Shown: one piece after another, positions 45,911 through 53,856 of the stretch
How the letters are laid out: each line of letters begins with the position of its first letter
Numbering within the stretch: position 1 is the first letter of the stretch
Origin: Streptomyces sp. 7-21
GTDB taxonomy: Bacteria > Actinomycetota > Actinomycetes > Streptomycetales > Streptomycetaceae
Assembly: GCF_016741785.1 (NCBI RefSeq)
Contig: NZ_JAERRL010000003.1
Coordinates: 360,670 to 424,669, forward strand
Length of the DNA: 64,000 bases
Direction: 5' to 3'
Made by a program: the position numbers and the translations under genes
Notes under the pieces: model-generated
What the model saw: the letters and a program-made list of their open reading frames with translations, nothing else
The model's database searches: none
What the model was told of the DNA's origin: nothing

Positions 45911-46807
45911 ATGACGACGCTGTCACCGCCACGGCGGATGTTCCGCGGGCGCTCCTGGGCCGGATGGGGCTTCCTGGCCCCGTTCATGGCGGTCTTCGCC
46001 CTGGTCTTCCTCGCGCCGATCGCCTACTCCCTCTACCTGAGCCTGTTCCGCGAGCAGCTCGTCGGCGGCACGTCCTTCGTCGGCCTGGAGAACTACCAGC
46101 GGGTCCTCGACGACCCGGACTTCTGGGAGGGCCTGATCCGCGTCGGCCTCTTCCTGCTGGTCCAGGTCCCGATCATGCTCTTCCTGGCGCTGCTGGTCGC
46201 GCTCGCGCTCGACAGCGGCCGGCTGTACGGGGCCAGCTTCTTCCGCATCGCGATCTTCATGCCGTACGCGGTGCCCGCCGTCGTGGCGACCCTGATGTGG
46301 GGCTTCATCTACGGCACGCGCTTCGGCCTCGTCGGCAACATCAACGATGCCTTCGGCATCACGCTGCCCGACCCGCTCTCCCCCGACCTGGTCCTGGTCT
46401 CGATCGGCAACATCGTCACCTGGGAGTTCGTCGGCTACAACATGCTGATCTTCTACGCGGCGCTGCGCGTCGTCCCGCGCTCGCTGTACGAGGCCGCGGA
46501 GATCGACGGCGCCAGCCAGCTGCGCGTCATCACCTCGATCAAGCTTCCGGCGCTCCGGGGCGCGCTCGTCATCGCCACCATCTTCTCGATCATCGGCAGC
46601 TTCCAGCTCTTCAACGAGCCGAGCATCCTCCAGAGCCTGGCGCCGAACGCCATCACCACCGACTTCACGCCCAACCTGTACACGTACTCGCTGGCGTTCT
46701 CCGGCCAGCAGCACAACTACTCGGCCACGGTGGCCATCGTCATGGGCGTCATCACCATGGTCATCGCCTACCTCGTGCAGCTGCGCGGCATGCGAAAGGA
46801 CGCGTGA
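45911..46807 (+). CDS. ABC sugar permease, MalF type (galactoside importer)
   Basis: 298-residue permease with six helices; EAA loop LYEAAEIDGASQLRVITSIKLP (residues about 196-217). First gene of a LacI-controlled operon leading to a GH42 beta-galactosidase, so a beta-galactoside is the likely cargo. The next permease starts 4 bp after its stop. No ATPase gene nearby. Confidence 0.93.
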   Translation: MTTLSPPRRMFRGRSWAGWGFLAPFMAVFALVFLAPIAYSLYLSLFREQLVGGTSFVGLENYQRVLDDPDFWEGLIRVGLFLLVQVPIMLFLALLVALALDSGRLYGASFFRIAIFMPYAVPAVVATLMWGFIYGTRFGLVGNINDAFGITLPDPLSPDLVLVSIGNIVTWEFVGYNMLIFYAALRVVPRSLYEAAEIDGASQLRVITSIKLPALRGALVIATIFSIIGSFQLFNEPSILQSLAPNAITTDFTPNLYTYSLAFSGQQHNYSATVAIVMGVITMVIAYLVQLRGMRKDA

Positions 46808-46810
46808 ACG

Positions 46811-47755
46811 ATGGCAGTCACCAGCACCGCCCCCCGCCGCCGCTCCCCGTCGCCGCTGCGCACCCCGCGCCGCGACCCGTCGCGCCGCCATTCGCTGGCG
46901 CGGCCCCGCCGCAGCCTCACGCTGACGCTGCTCACCGGCCTGGTCCTGGTCTACTCGCTGGTGCCGCTGCTGTGGCTGCTGATCAACTCCACCAAGACCC
47001 GCAGCGGCCTGCTCGATTCGTTCGGCCTGTGGTTCGCCGGCTCCGACGCGGGCGGCTTCGCGTTCTTCTCCAACATCGCCGACACCCTCACCTACGACGA
47101 CGGCGTTTTCGTCCGCTGGCTGCTCAACACCCTGCTGTACGTCGTCGCCGGCGCGGGCGGCGCCACGCTGCTGGCGGTGCTCGGCGGCTACGCCCTCGCC
47201 AAGTTCGACTTCCCCGGCAAGCGCGCCGTGTTCGCCGTCGTCATCGGCGCCGTGGCCGTGCCGGGCACCGCGCTCGCCGTGCCGACGTTCCTGATGTTCA
47301 GCGAGATGGGGCTGACCAACACCCCCTGGGCGGTGATCATCCCCTCCCTCATCTCGCCGTTCGGGCTCTACCTGATGTGGGTCTTCGCCTCCGACGCCAT
47401 ACCCGGCGAACTGCTGGAGGCCGCCCGCATGGACGGCGCCGGGGAGATCAGGACGTTCTTCAGCGTCGCGCTGCCGCTGCTGGCGCCCGGCATGGTCACC
47501 GTCCTGCTGTTCACCATGGTCGCGACGTGGAACAACTACTTCCTGCCGCTGGTCATGCTCCGCGACCCCGACTGGTACCCGCTCACCATCGGTCTCAACT
47601 CCTGGAACGCGCAGGCGTCCACGGCCGGCGGCGAGGCGATCTTCCACCTCGTCATCACCGGTTCGCTGCTGACGATCGTCCCGCTGATCGCCGCGTTCCT
47701 GCTGCTCCAGCGCTACTGGCAGTCCGGCCTGGCCGCCGGGAGCGTCAAGCAGTGA
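46811..47755 (+). CDS. ABC sugar permease, MalG type (galactoside importer)
   Basis: 314-residue permease. A basic, unstructured N-terminus of about 35 residues precedes six helices; EAA loop ELLEAARMDGAGEIRTFFSV. It pairs with the preceding permease. The C-terminus (LLLQRYWQSGLAAGSVKQ) is of MalG type. The binding-protein gene follows after about 104 bp. Confidence 0.93.
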   Translation: MAVTSTAPRRRSPSPLRTPRRDPSRRHSLARPRRSLTLTLLTGLVLVYSLVPLLWLLINSTKTRSGLLDSFGLWFAGSDAGGFAFFSNIADTLTYDDGVFVRWLLNTLLYVVAGAGGATLLAVLGGYALAKFDFPGKRAVFAVVIGAVAVPGTALAVPTFLMFSEMGLTNTPWAVIIPSLISPFGLYLMWVFASDAIPGELLEAARMDGAGEIRTFFSVALPLLAPGMVTVLLFTMVATWNNYFLPLVMLRDPDWYPLTIGLNSWNAQASTAGGEAIFHLVITGSLLTIVPLIAAFLLLQRYWQSGLAAGSVKQ

Positions 47756-47859
47756 CCCCCGCGACCCCTTATCCGCGTAATCCCCGTAACTCCTGCAAAC
47801 CCTGCGAACCTCCGCGAATCCCCGCCACGAAGGACCTCGACGAAGAAGTGAGAGCGACG

Positions 47860-49227
47860 ATGCGCATCACCCGCCTGCCCGACCGCCCCCGGCGCCGCCG
47901 GGCCGCTGCCGCCCCGTCCCTGCGGGGCGCCCTCGGCTGCGCCCTCACCCTGGGCCTCGCCCTGACCGCCTGCGGCGGTGGCGGCGGCTCCGGCTCCGAA
48001 GGCTCCCCGGAGGACGTCGAGGCCGCGCTCGAGGAGGGCGGCACGATCACGGTCTGGGCCTGGGAGCCCACCCTGGAGCAGGTCGCCCGCGACTTCGAGG
48101 AGGCCCACCCGGGCGTCACCGTCGACCTGGTCAACGCGGGCACCGCCAACGACCAGTACACCGCCCTGCAGAACGCCATCGACGCCGGGCGCGGCGTGCC
48201 CGACGTGGCGCAGATCGAGTACTACGCCCTGGGCCAGTTCGCCCTCGCCGAGTCCGTCGCCGACCTCACCGGCTTCGGCGCCGACAGCCTCGACGGCACC
48301 TTCACCCAGGGCCCGTGGAACTCCGTCCAGGCGGGCGACGGCATCTTCGGCCTGCCCATGGACTCCGGGCCGATGGCGATGTTCTACAACAAGACCGTCT
48401 TCGACGAGCACGGCATCGAGGTCCCCGAGACCTGGGACGAGTACGTCGAGGCCGCCCGCCAGCTGCACGACGCCGACCCCAGCGCCTACATCGCCGCCGA
48501 CGCCGGCGACGCGGGCTTCACCACCAGCCTCATCTGGCAGGCCGGCGGCAAGCCCTACACGGTGGAGGACACCACCATCTCCATCGACTTCACCGACGAG
48601 GGCTCGCAGCGGTACGCCGAGCTGTTCCAGCAGCTCATCGACGAGGAGCTGGTCACCGACATCGCCGGCTGGAGCGACGAGTGGTACCAGGCACTGGGCG
48701 ACGGCACCATCGCCACCCTCGTCACCGGCGCGTGGATGCCCGCCAACTTCGAGTCCGGCGTGCCCGGCGCCGCCGGTGACTGGCGTGTCGCCCCCATGCC
48801 GCAGTGGGAGGAGGGCGGCACCGCCAGCGCCGAGAACGGCGGCAGCTCGCTCGCGATCCCCGAGGCCAGCGGCAACAAGGCCCTGGCGTACGCCTTCGTG
48901 GAGTACGCCACGGCCGGCGAGGGCGTGCAGACCCGCGTCGACCAGGGCGCCTTCCCCGCCACCACCGCCCAGCTGGAGTCCGAGGAGTTTCTGAACACCG
49001 AGTTTGAGTACTTCGGCGGCCAGCGGGCCAACGAGATCTTCGCCGAGTCCGCCGCCAACGTCGTCGAGGGCTGGCAGTACCTGCCGTACCAGGTCTACGC
49101 CAACTCCGTCTTCAATGACACCGTCGGCCAGGCGTACGTCTCCGGCACCACCCTCGCCGAGGGCCTGCGCGACTGGCAGGAGGCCTGCGAGCGCTACGGC
49201 AGCGAGCAGGGCTTCACCATCGAGTAG
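47860..49227 (+). CDS. ABC sugar-binding lipoprotein (galactoside importer)
   Basis: 455-residue solute-binding lipoprotein. Arg-rich n-region, hydrophobic core, lipobox LTAC with lipid Cys38, then a Gly/Ser-rich tether. Family 1 binding-protein features: TITVWAWEPTLEQVARDFEE, GLPMDSGPMAMFYNKTVFDE. Unusually it is third in the operon, after the permeases, and directly before the GH42 gene. GTG 47848 is an alternative start. Expected ligand: beta-galactoside or galacto-oligosaccharide, by context. Confidence 0.92.
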   Translation: MRITRLPDRPRRRRAAAAPSLRGALGCALTLGLALTACGGGGGSGSEGSPEDVEAALEEGGTITVWAWEPTLEQVARDFEEAHPGVTVDLVNAGTANDQYTALQNAIDAGRGVPDVAQIEYYALGQFALAESVADLTGFGADSLDGTFTQGPWNSVQAGDGIFGLPMDSGPMAMFYNKTVFDEHGIEVPETWDEYVEAARQLHDADPSAYIAADAGDAGFTTSLIWQAGGKPYTVEDTTISIDFTDEGSQRYAELFQQLIDEELVTDIAGWSDEWYQALGDGTIATLVTGAWMPANFESGVPGAAGDWRVAPMPQWEEGGTASAENGGSSLAIPEASGNKALAYAFVEYATAGEGVQTRVDQGAFPATTAQLESEEFLNTEFEYFGGQRANEIFAESAANVVEGWQYLPYQVYANSVFNDTVGQAYVSGTTLAEGLRDWQEACERYGSEQGFTIE

Positions 49228-49247
49228 CCCCGCCCCGCCGCACTGCT

Positions 49248-49275
49248 ACAGCACACAGCACACAGCACACAGCAC
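49248..49275. repeat. Four tandem ACAGCAC units before GH42
   Basis: Four perfect copies of the 7-bp unit ACAGCAC between the binding-protein stop and the GH42 start codon, immediately 5' of the GH42 ribosome-binding site (AAGGAG, about 49290). Confidence 0.9.
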
Positions 49276-49302
49276 CGCAGCAACGAACCGCAAGGAGCGT
49301 CC

Positions 49303-51366
49303 ATGTCCCCCGCCCCCTCGCCCGGCCGCTGGATCCGCTGGCCCGACAGCGGCCCCGGCGGCAGCGCCACCCCGCGCTTCGGATACGGCGCCGACTACAA
49401 CCCGGACCAGTGGCCCCGCGAGGTGTGGCGGGAGGACGTCCGCCTGATGCGCGAGGCGAACGTCACCATCGTCTCCCTCGCGATCTTCTCCTGGGCCCGC
49501 ATCGAGGTTGCCGACGACACCTGGGACTTCGGCTGGCTCGACGAGATCATGGACCTGCTCCACGAGAACGGCATCGCCGTCGACCTCGCCACCGCGACGG
49601 CCTCCCCGCCGCCGTGGCTGACCACCGCCCACCCCGAGATCCTGCCGGTCACGGCCGAGGGCGCCACCGTCTGGCACGGCGCCCGCCAGCACTGGCGCCC
49701 CACCTCGCCCGTCTTCCGCCGCTACGCGCTGCGGCTGGTGGAGAAGCTCGCCGGACGCTACGGCTCCCACCCGGCGCTGGCCGCCTGGCACGTCAACAAC
49801 GAGCTGGGCTGCCACAACCTCTACGACTACTCCGACGACGCCGCCCGCGCGTTCCGCGCCTGGCTGCGCGACCGCTACACCACCCTTGACGCCCTCAACC
49901 ACGCCTGGGGCACAGCGTTCTGGTCGCAGCACTACACCGACTGGGACCAGATCCTGCCGCCGCGCCTGGCCGCGTCGTACCACAACCCGACGCAGGTGCT
50001 GGACTTCAAGCGGTTCTCCTCCGACGCCCTCAAGGAGCACCTGGCCGCCGAGCGGGAGGTGCTGCGCCGCCTCACCCCCGACGTGCCCGTGACCACCAAC
50101 TTCATGGTCACCGACGGCCAGCCCGGCATGCACTACGCCGACTGGGCCGCCGAGGTCGACTTCGTCTCCAACGACCACTACGTCGGCCCCGGCCCGCGCG
50201 CCCGCGACGAGCTGTCGTTCTCGGCCAACCTCACCGGCGGCATCGCCGGCGGGCGGCCGTGGTTCCTGATGGAGCACTCCACCAGCGCCGTCAACTGGCG
50301 GCCCGTCAACAAGCCCAAGGCGCCCGGGGACCTGCGGCGCGACGCGCTGCTGCACGTCGGCCACGGCGCCGACGCCGTCTGCTTCTTCCAGTGGCGGCAG
50401 TCCGTGGCCGGCGCCGAGAAGTACCACTCCGCGATGGTGCCGCACGCCGGGCCCGACAGCGACGTCTACCGCGCCGTCACCGAGCTGGGCCGCGTCCTCG
50501 CCACGGAGCTCGCGCCCGTCGTGGGCTCCTCCCGCGAGCCCGCGCGCGCCGCGATCCTCTTCGACTGGCAGTCGTGGTGGGCCAGCGAGGAGGACGCCCA
50601 CCCCACGGCGCTGCTGCGCTACCGCCAGGAGGCGCTCGACTGGTACTCCGCCTTCCTGGACCTCGGCGTGCGCGCCGACGTGGTGCCCACCGGCACGCCC
50701 CTGGACCCCGAGCGGTACCGCCTGGTCGTGGCGCCCGTGCTGCACGTGCTGCCCGGCGCCCTCGCCACGGAGCTGACCCGGTACGCCGAATCCGGCGGCC
50801 ACCTGGTGACGACGTACTTCTCCGGCATCGTCGACGAGCTGGACCACGCCTGGCTCGGCGGCTACCCCGGCCCGCTGCGGGAGCTGCTGGGCATCCGCAT
50901 CCAGGAGTTCCACCCGCTGCCCGAGGGCGAGGAGGTGACGCTGGACGACGGCCGCACCGCCAGCCTGTGGTCCGACCAGATCGAGGTCACCGGCGGCGAC
51001 GCCGTCGAGGTGCTGGCGCGCTACGGCAGCGGCCTGTACGCGGGCCGGCCGGCGATCACCCGCCGCGCCGTGCCGGGCGGCGGGTCGGCCGCCTACGTCT
51101 CCACCCGGCTCGGCCCCGAAGGGCTGGCCGGCGTGCTGGGCACGCTGCTGGAGCGCGCCGGCGTCGCCAGCGAGCTGCCCGAGACGGCCCGCGGGCGGGT
51201 GGAGCTGGCCGTCCGCCGCGGCGCGGACGGCGCCGCCTACTGGTTCCTGGTCAACCGGACTGCTGAGCCCGTCGAGCTGCCCGCCCTGGACGGCGAGGTG
51301 CTCACCGGTCCGGCCCTGCCGGGGGTGCTTCCCCCGCGCGGCGTCGCCGTGCTGCGACGCCGCTGA
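49303..51366 (+). CDS. GH42 beta-galactosidase
   Basis: 687-residue glycoside hydrolase family 42 enzyme. A TIM barrel (FGYGADYNPDQWPREVWRED) carries the acid/base Glu167 in WHVNNELGCH and the nucleophile Glu324 in FLMEHSTSAVNW. A trimerisation domain (from about residue 405) and a beta-sandwich C-terminus follow; length is typical. No signal peptide, so it splits imported beta-galactosides in the cytoplasm. Last gene of the LacI-regulated operon. Confidence 0.95.
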   Translation: MSPAPSPGRWIRWPDSGPGGSATPRFGYGADYNPDQWPREVWREDVRLMREANVTIVSLAIFSWARIEVADDTWDFGWLDEIMDLLHENGIAVDLATATASPPPWLTTAHPEILPVTAEGATVWHGARQHWRPTSPVFRRYALRLVEKLAGRYGSHPALAAWHVNNELGCHNLYDYSDDAARAFRAWLRDRYTTLDALNHAWGTAFWSQHYTDWDQILPPRLAASYHNPTQVLDFKRFSSDALKEHLAAEREVLRRLTPDVPVTTNFMVTDGQPGMHYADWAAEVDFVSNDHYVGPGPRARDELSFSANLTGGIAGGRPWFLMEHSTSAVNWRPVNKPKAPGDLRRDALLHVGHGADAVCFFQWRQSVAGAEKYHSAMVPHAGPDSDVYRAVTELGRVLATELAPVVGSSREPARAAILFDWQSWWASEEDAHPTALLRYRQEALDWYSAFLDLGVRADVVPTGTPLDPERYRLVVAPVLHVLPGALATELTRYAESGGHLVTTYFSGIVDELDHAWLGGYPGPLRELLGIRIQEFHPLPEGEEVTLDDGRTASLWSDQIEVTGGDAVEVLARYGSGLYAGRPAITRRAVPGGGSAAYVSTRLGPEGLAGVLGTLLERAGVASELPETARGRVELAVRRGADGAAYWFLVNRTAEPVELPALDGEVLTGPALPGVLPPRGVAVLRRR

Positions 51367-51388
51367 CGGCGCCGGGCGCCCGCGCGGC

Positions 51389-52138
51389 CTAGTGGCCGCG
51401 CTCGGCGCCGCCGTTGACCTGGATGATCTGGGAGGTGACGTGCCCGGCGGCGTGCGAGGCGAGCCAGTGCAGCGTCTCCGCCACGTCGCCGGGCGTGCCC
51501 GCCCGGCCGGTGAGCGTCTCGCCGACGAGCCGGGCGCGCCGCTCCGCCGTCATGGCGTCGCCGAAGAACTCGGTGTCCTCGATCAGGCCCGGCGCCACCA
51601 GGTTGACGGTGATGCCGCGCGGCCCCAGGCGGCGCGCCAGGTCGTGCGCGTAGGGGTGGAGCGCGGCCTTGCTGGCGGCGTACGCGCCCGAGCCGGAGCC
51701 GCGGTAGGCGGCGATGGACGACAGGAACAGCACCCGGCCGCCGGGGGAGGCCAGCCGGCCGGCGAGCGCCTCGGTGAGCAGGACGGCGGTCAGGGTGTTG
51801 ATGCGGAAGTTGACGGTCCAGTTGTGGGCGGCGACCGCCAGCGGGTCGTCGCTGCCGGCGCCAGGCTCCAGGCCGCCGTTGCCGCCCGCGTTGTTGACCA
51901 GGACATCGACGGTGCCGAAGCGTTCCGCGATCTCCCTGGCCACGCGGCCGGTCTCCTCCGGCGAGGAGAGGTCCGCCGGAAGCGCCACAGCCCCTTCGAT
52001 CCCCTCGGCCGCGCGCCGCAGCACCTCGGCCCGGCGGCCGATGAGAACGGTCGTGTCGCCGTCGGCGGCGAACCGCCGCGCCGTGGCGAGGCCGATGCCG
52101 GTGCCCCCACCGCTGATGATTACCGTGCGTCCAGCCAT
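51389..52138 (-). CDS. SDR family oxidoreductase
   Basis: 249-residue classical short-chain dehydrogenase. Cofactor motif SGGGTGIG, NNAG (DVLVNNAGGNG), catalytic Ser (LFLSSIAAY) and YAASK are all present. The motif around residues 30-40 (GRRAEVLRR) suggests NADP preference. C-terminal HVTSQIIQVNGGAERGH resembles 2,4-dienoyl- or 3-oxoacyl-reductases. Convergent with GH42, adjacent to the sensor kinase (17 bp), but not clearly part of either unit. Confidence 0.92.
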   Translation of the reverse strand: MAGRTVIISGGGTGIGLATARRFAADGDTTVLIGRRAEVLRRAAEGIEGAVALPADLSSPEETGRVAREIAERFGTVDVLVNNAGGNGGLEPGAGSDDPLAVAAHNWTVNFRINTLTAVLLTEALAGRLASPGGRVLFLSSIAAYRGSGSGAYAASKAALHPYAHDLARRLGPRGITVNLVAPGLIEDTEFFGDAMTAERRARLVGETLTGRAGTPGDVAETLHWLASHAAGHVTSQIIQVNGGAERGH

Positions 52139-52155
52139 GGCCGGACTCTAGCGTT

Positions 52156-53814
52156 TTACAGGGGGGCCTGCCATGTCACCGTGGTGCCGGTGCCGCCGGG
52201 CCCGGGCTCCAGCGAGGCGCTGCCGCCCAGCCCCTCGGCGCGGTGACGCAGGTTCCGCAGCCCGCTCTCCCGGCCCCGCTCGTGCGGCGCCGGCGGGCCG
52301 ACGCCGTCGTCGGTCACGGTCAGCCGCACCTGTTCGCCCGTGGCGTCCACCCGGACGTCGATGCGGGAGGCGCGGGCGTGGCGCGCCGCGTTGGACAGCG
52401 CCTCGCGCAGCGCGGCGACGAGGTGCCGCGCCGTCTCCTCGTCCACCCGGGTGTCGACCGGGCCGGAGAACGCCACCGACGGCCGGAAGCCCAGCGTCTG
52501 CTCGGCCGCCCCCGCCTCCCGCAGCACCCGCGTGCGCAGCCCTGCGTGCGCCTCCTCGGGCTGCTGCCGCAGCGCGAAGATCGTCGTGCGGATCTCCTGG
52601 ATGGTGGCCTCCAGCTCACGGGTGGCCGTCCCGATCCGCTCGTCGAGCCGCTCCGCCTCCGGCCCGTCCCGCACGGTGCGGCGGGCGCTCTCCAGGATCA
52701 TGCCGACCGCGAACAGCCGCTGGATCACCAGGTCGTGCAGGTCGCGCGCGATCCGGTCGCGGTCCTTGAGCACGGCCAGCTGCTCCCGGTCGGCACGCGC
52801 CCGCGCCAGCACCAGCGCCAGCGCCGCCTGCTGCGCGAACTGCGTGGCCAGCGCCCGCTCCGGCACGCTGTACCCCGCCGCGCCGCGCGGCCGGCCGACC
52901 GCCAGCACGCCCAGCGTCGTGTGCTCGCTGGCCAGCGGCAGGATCAGGCACGGCCCGAACCGCTCGGCCATCTCCGGCGCGGCGCCCGGCTCGCGCGAGG
53001 GGTCGAGCAGCACCGGTTCGCCGCGCAGCACCGTGCGCACCGCCTGGCTGGGAGGCAGCTGGAGCCCGAGCAGCCCGCTGGGGTCGTCGGCGCTGACGGC
53101 CACCACGCGCAGCCCGTTCTCGCCGCCGGGACCCACCGGCTCCAGCACGCCCGCGGCCGACGCCCGCGCTACCCGCCTGGCCTGCTCGGCGACGACCGTC
53201 AGCGCGTGGTCGGGATCCTCGTCCTCGCTGAGCAGGGACATCGACAGCTCCAGGCTGCCGTCCATCCACCGCGCCTGCTGCCGGGCCGCCTCATACAGCC
53301 GGGCGTTGCCGATGGCGATGCCGGTTTCGGTGGCGAGGATCCGCAGCATCTGGAGGTCCGCCTCCGTGAACGGCCCCTCCTTCTTGTCGGCCAGGTACAG
53401 CGCGCCGAACCCGGCGCCGTGGACGCGGATCGGCACGCCGACGAGCGTCCGCATCGGCGGATGCCCCGGCGGGAACCCGGCGGCCCGCGGGTCGGCCGCC
53501 ACGTCGTCGAGCACCAGCGGCCCGCTGCTCTCCAGCAGCGTCCTGATGAGCCCTTCGGTGCCGGGGTCCTGCCCGATGTCCTGGTGCGCCCCGGGCGGCA
53601 GGCCGTAGGTGACGAACTCGGCCAGCTCGCTGCCGTCCTCGTTCAGCACGGCCAGCGCGGCGTAGCGGGCATCCGCCAGCTCGGCGGCGGTCCTGGCGAT
53701 GCGGTCCAGCATCGTGTGCAGCTCGACGTCACCGCCGATGGCCTCCATGGCCTGGAGCAGCCGCGGCATGCGCTGCGCCAGCTCCGGCGTGAGCTGCGGG
53801 GGCTGAGCCGCCAT
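52156..53814 (-). CDS. GAF-domain sensor histidine kinase (DevS-like)
   Basis: 552-residue cytoplasmic sensor kinase. Two GAF domains (about residues 28-170, with MRTLVGVPIRVHGAGFGALY, and about 205-345) precede an HK_3 dimerisation domain with the phospho-His in RIARDLHDLVIQRLFAVG, and a HATPase (ALREALSNAARHARA; DDGVGP; GLRNLRHRAEGLGG). This is the DevS/DosT architecture used for redox or gas sensing. No response regulator is adjacent. It lies 42 bp after cydDC in the same direction, as in the S. coelicolor cyd locus from memory. Confidence 0.9.
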   Translation of the reverse strand: MAAQPPQLTPELAQRMPRLLQAMEAIGGDVELHTMLDRIARTAAELADARYAALAVLNEDGSELAEFVTYGLPPGAHQDIGQDPGTEGLIRTLLESSGPLVLDDVAADPRAAGFPPGHPPMRTLVGVPIRVHGAGFGALYLADKKEGPFTEADLQMLRILATETGIAIGNARLYEAARQQARWMDGSLELSMSLLSEDEDPDHALTVVAEQARRVARASAAGVLEPVGPGGENGLRVVAVSADDPSGLLGLQLPPSQAVRTVLRGEPVLLDPSREPGAAPEMAERFGPCLILPLASEHTTLGVLAVGRPRGAAGYSVPERALATQFAQQAALALVLARARADREQLAVLKDRDRIARDLHDLVIQRLFAVGMILESARRTVRDGPEAERLDERIGTATRELEATIQEIRTTIFALRQQPEEAHAGLRTRVLREAGAAEQTLGFRPSVAFSGPVDTRVDEETARHLVAALREALSNAARHARASRIDVRVDATGEQVRLTVTDDGVGPPAPHERGRESGLRNLRHRAEGLGGSASLEPGPGGTGTTVTWQAPL

Positions 53815-53856
53815 GCCAGCGAGCGTACTGAGCCCGCGCCGGGCCCGCACGCGCTG

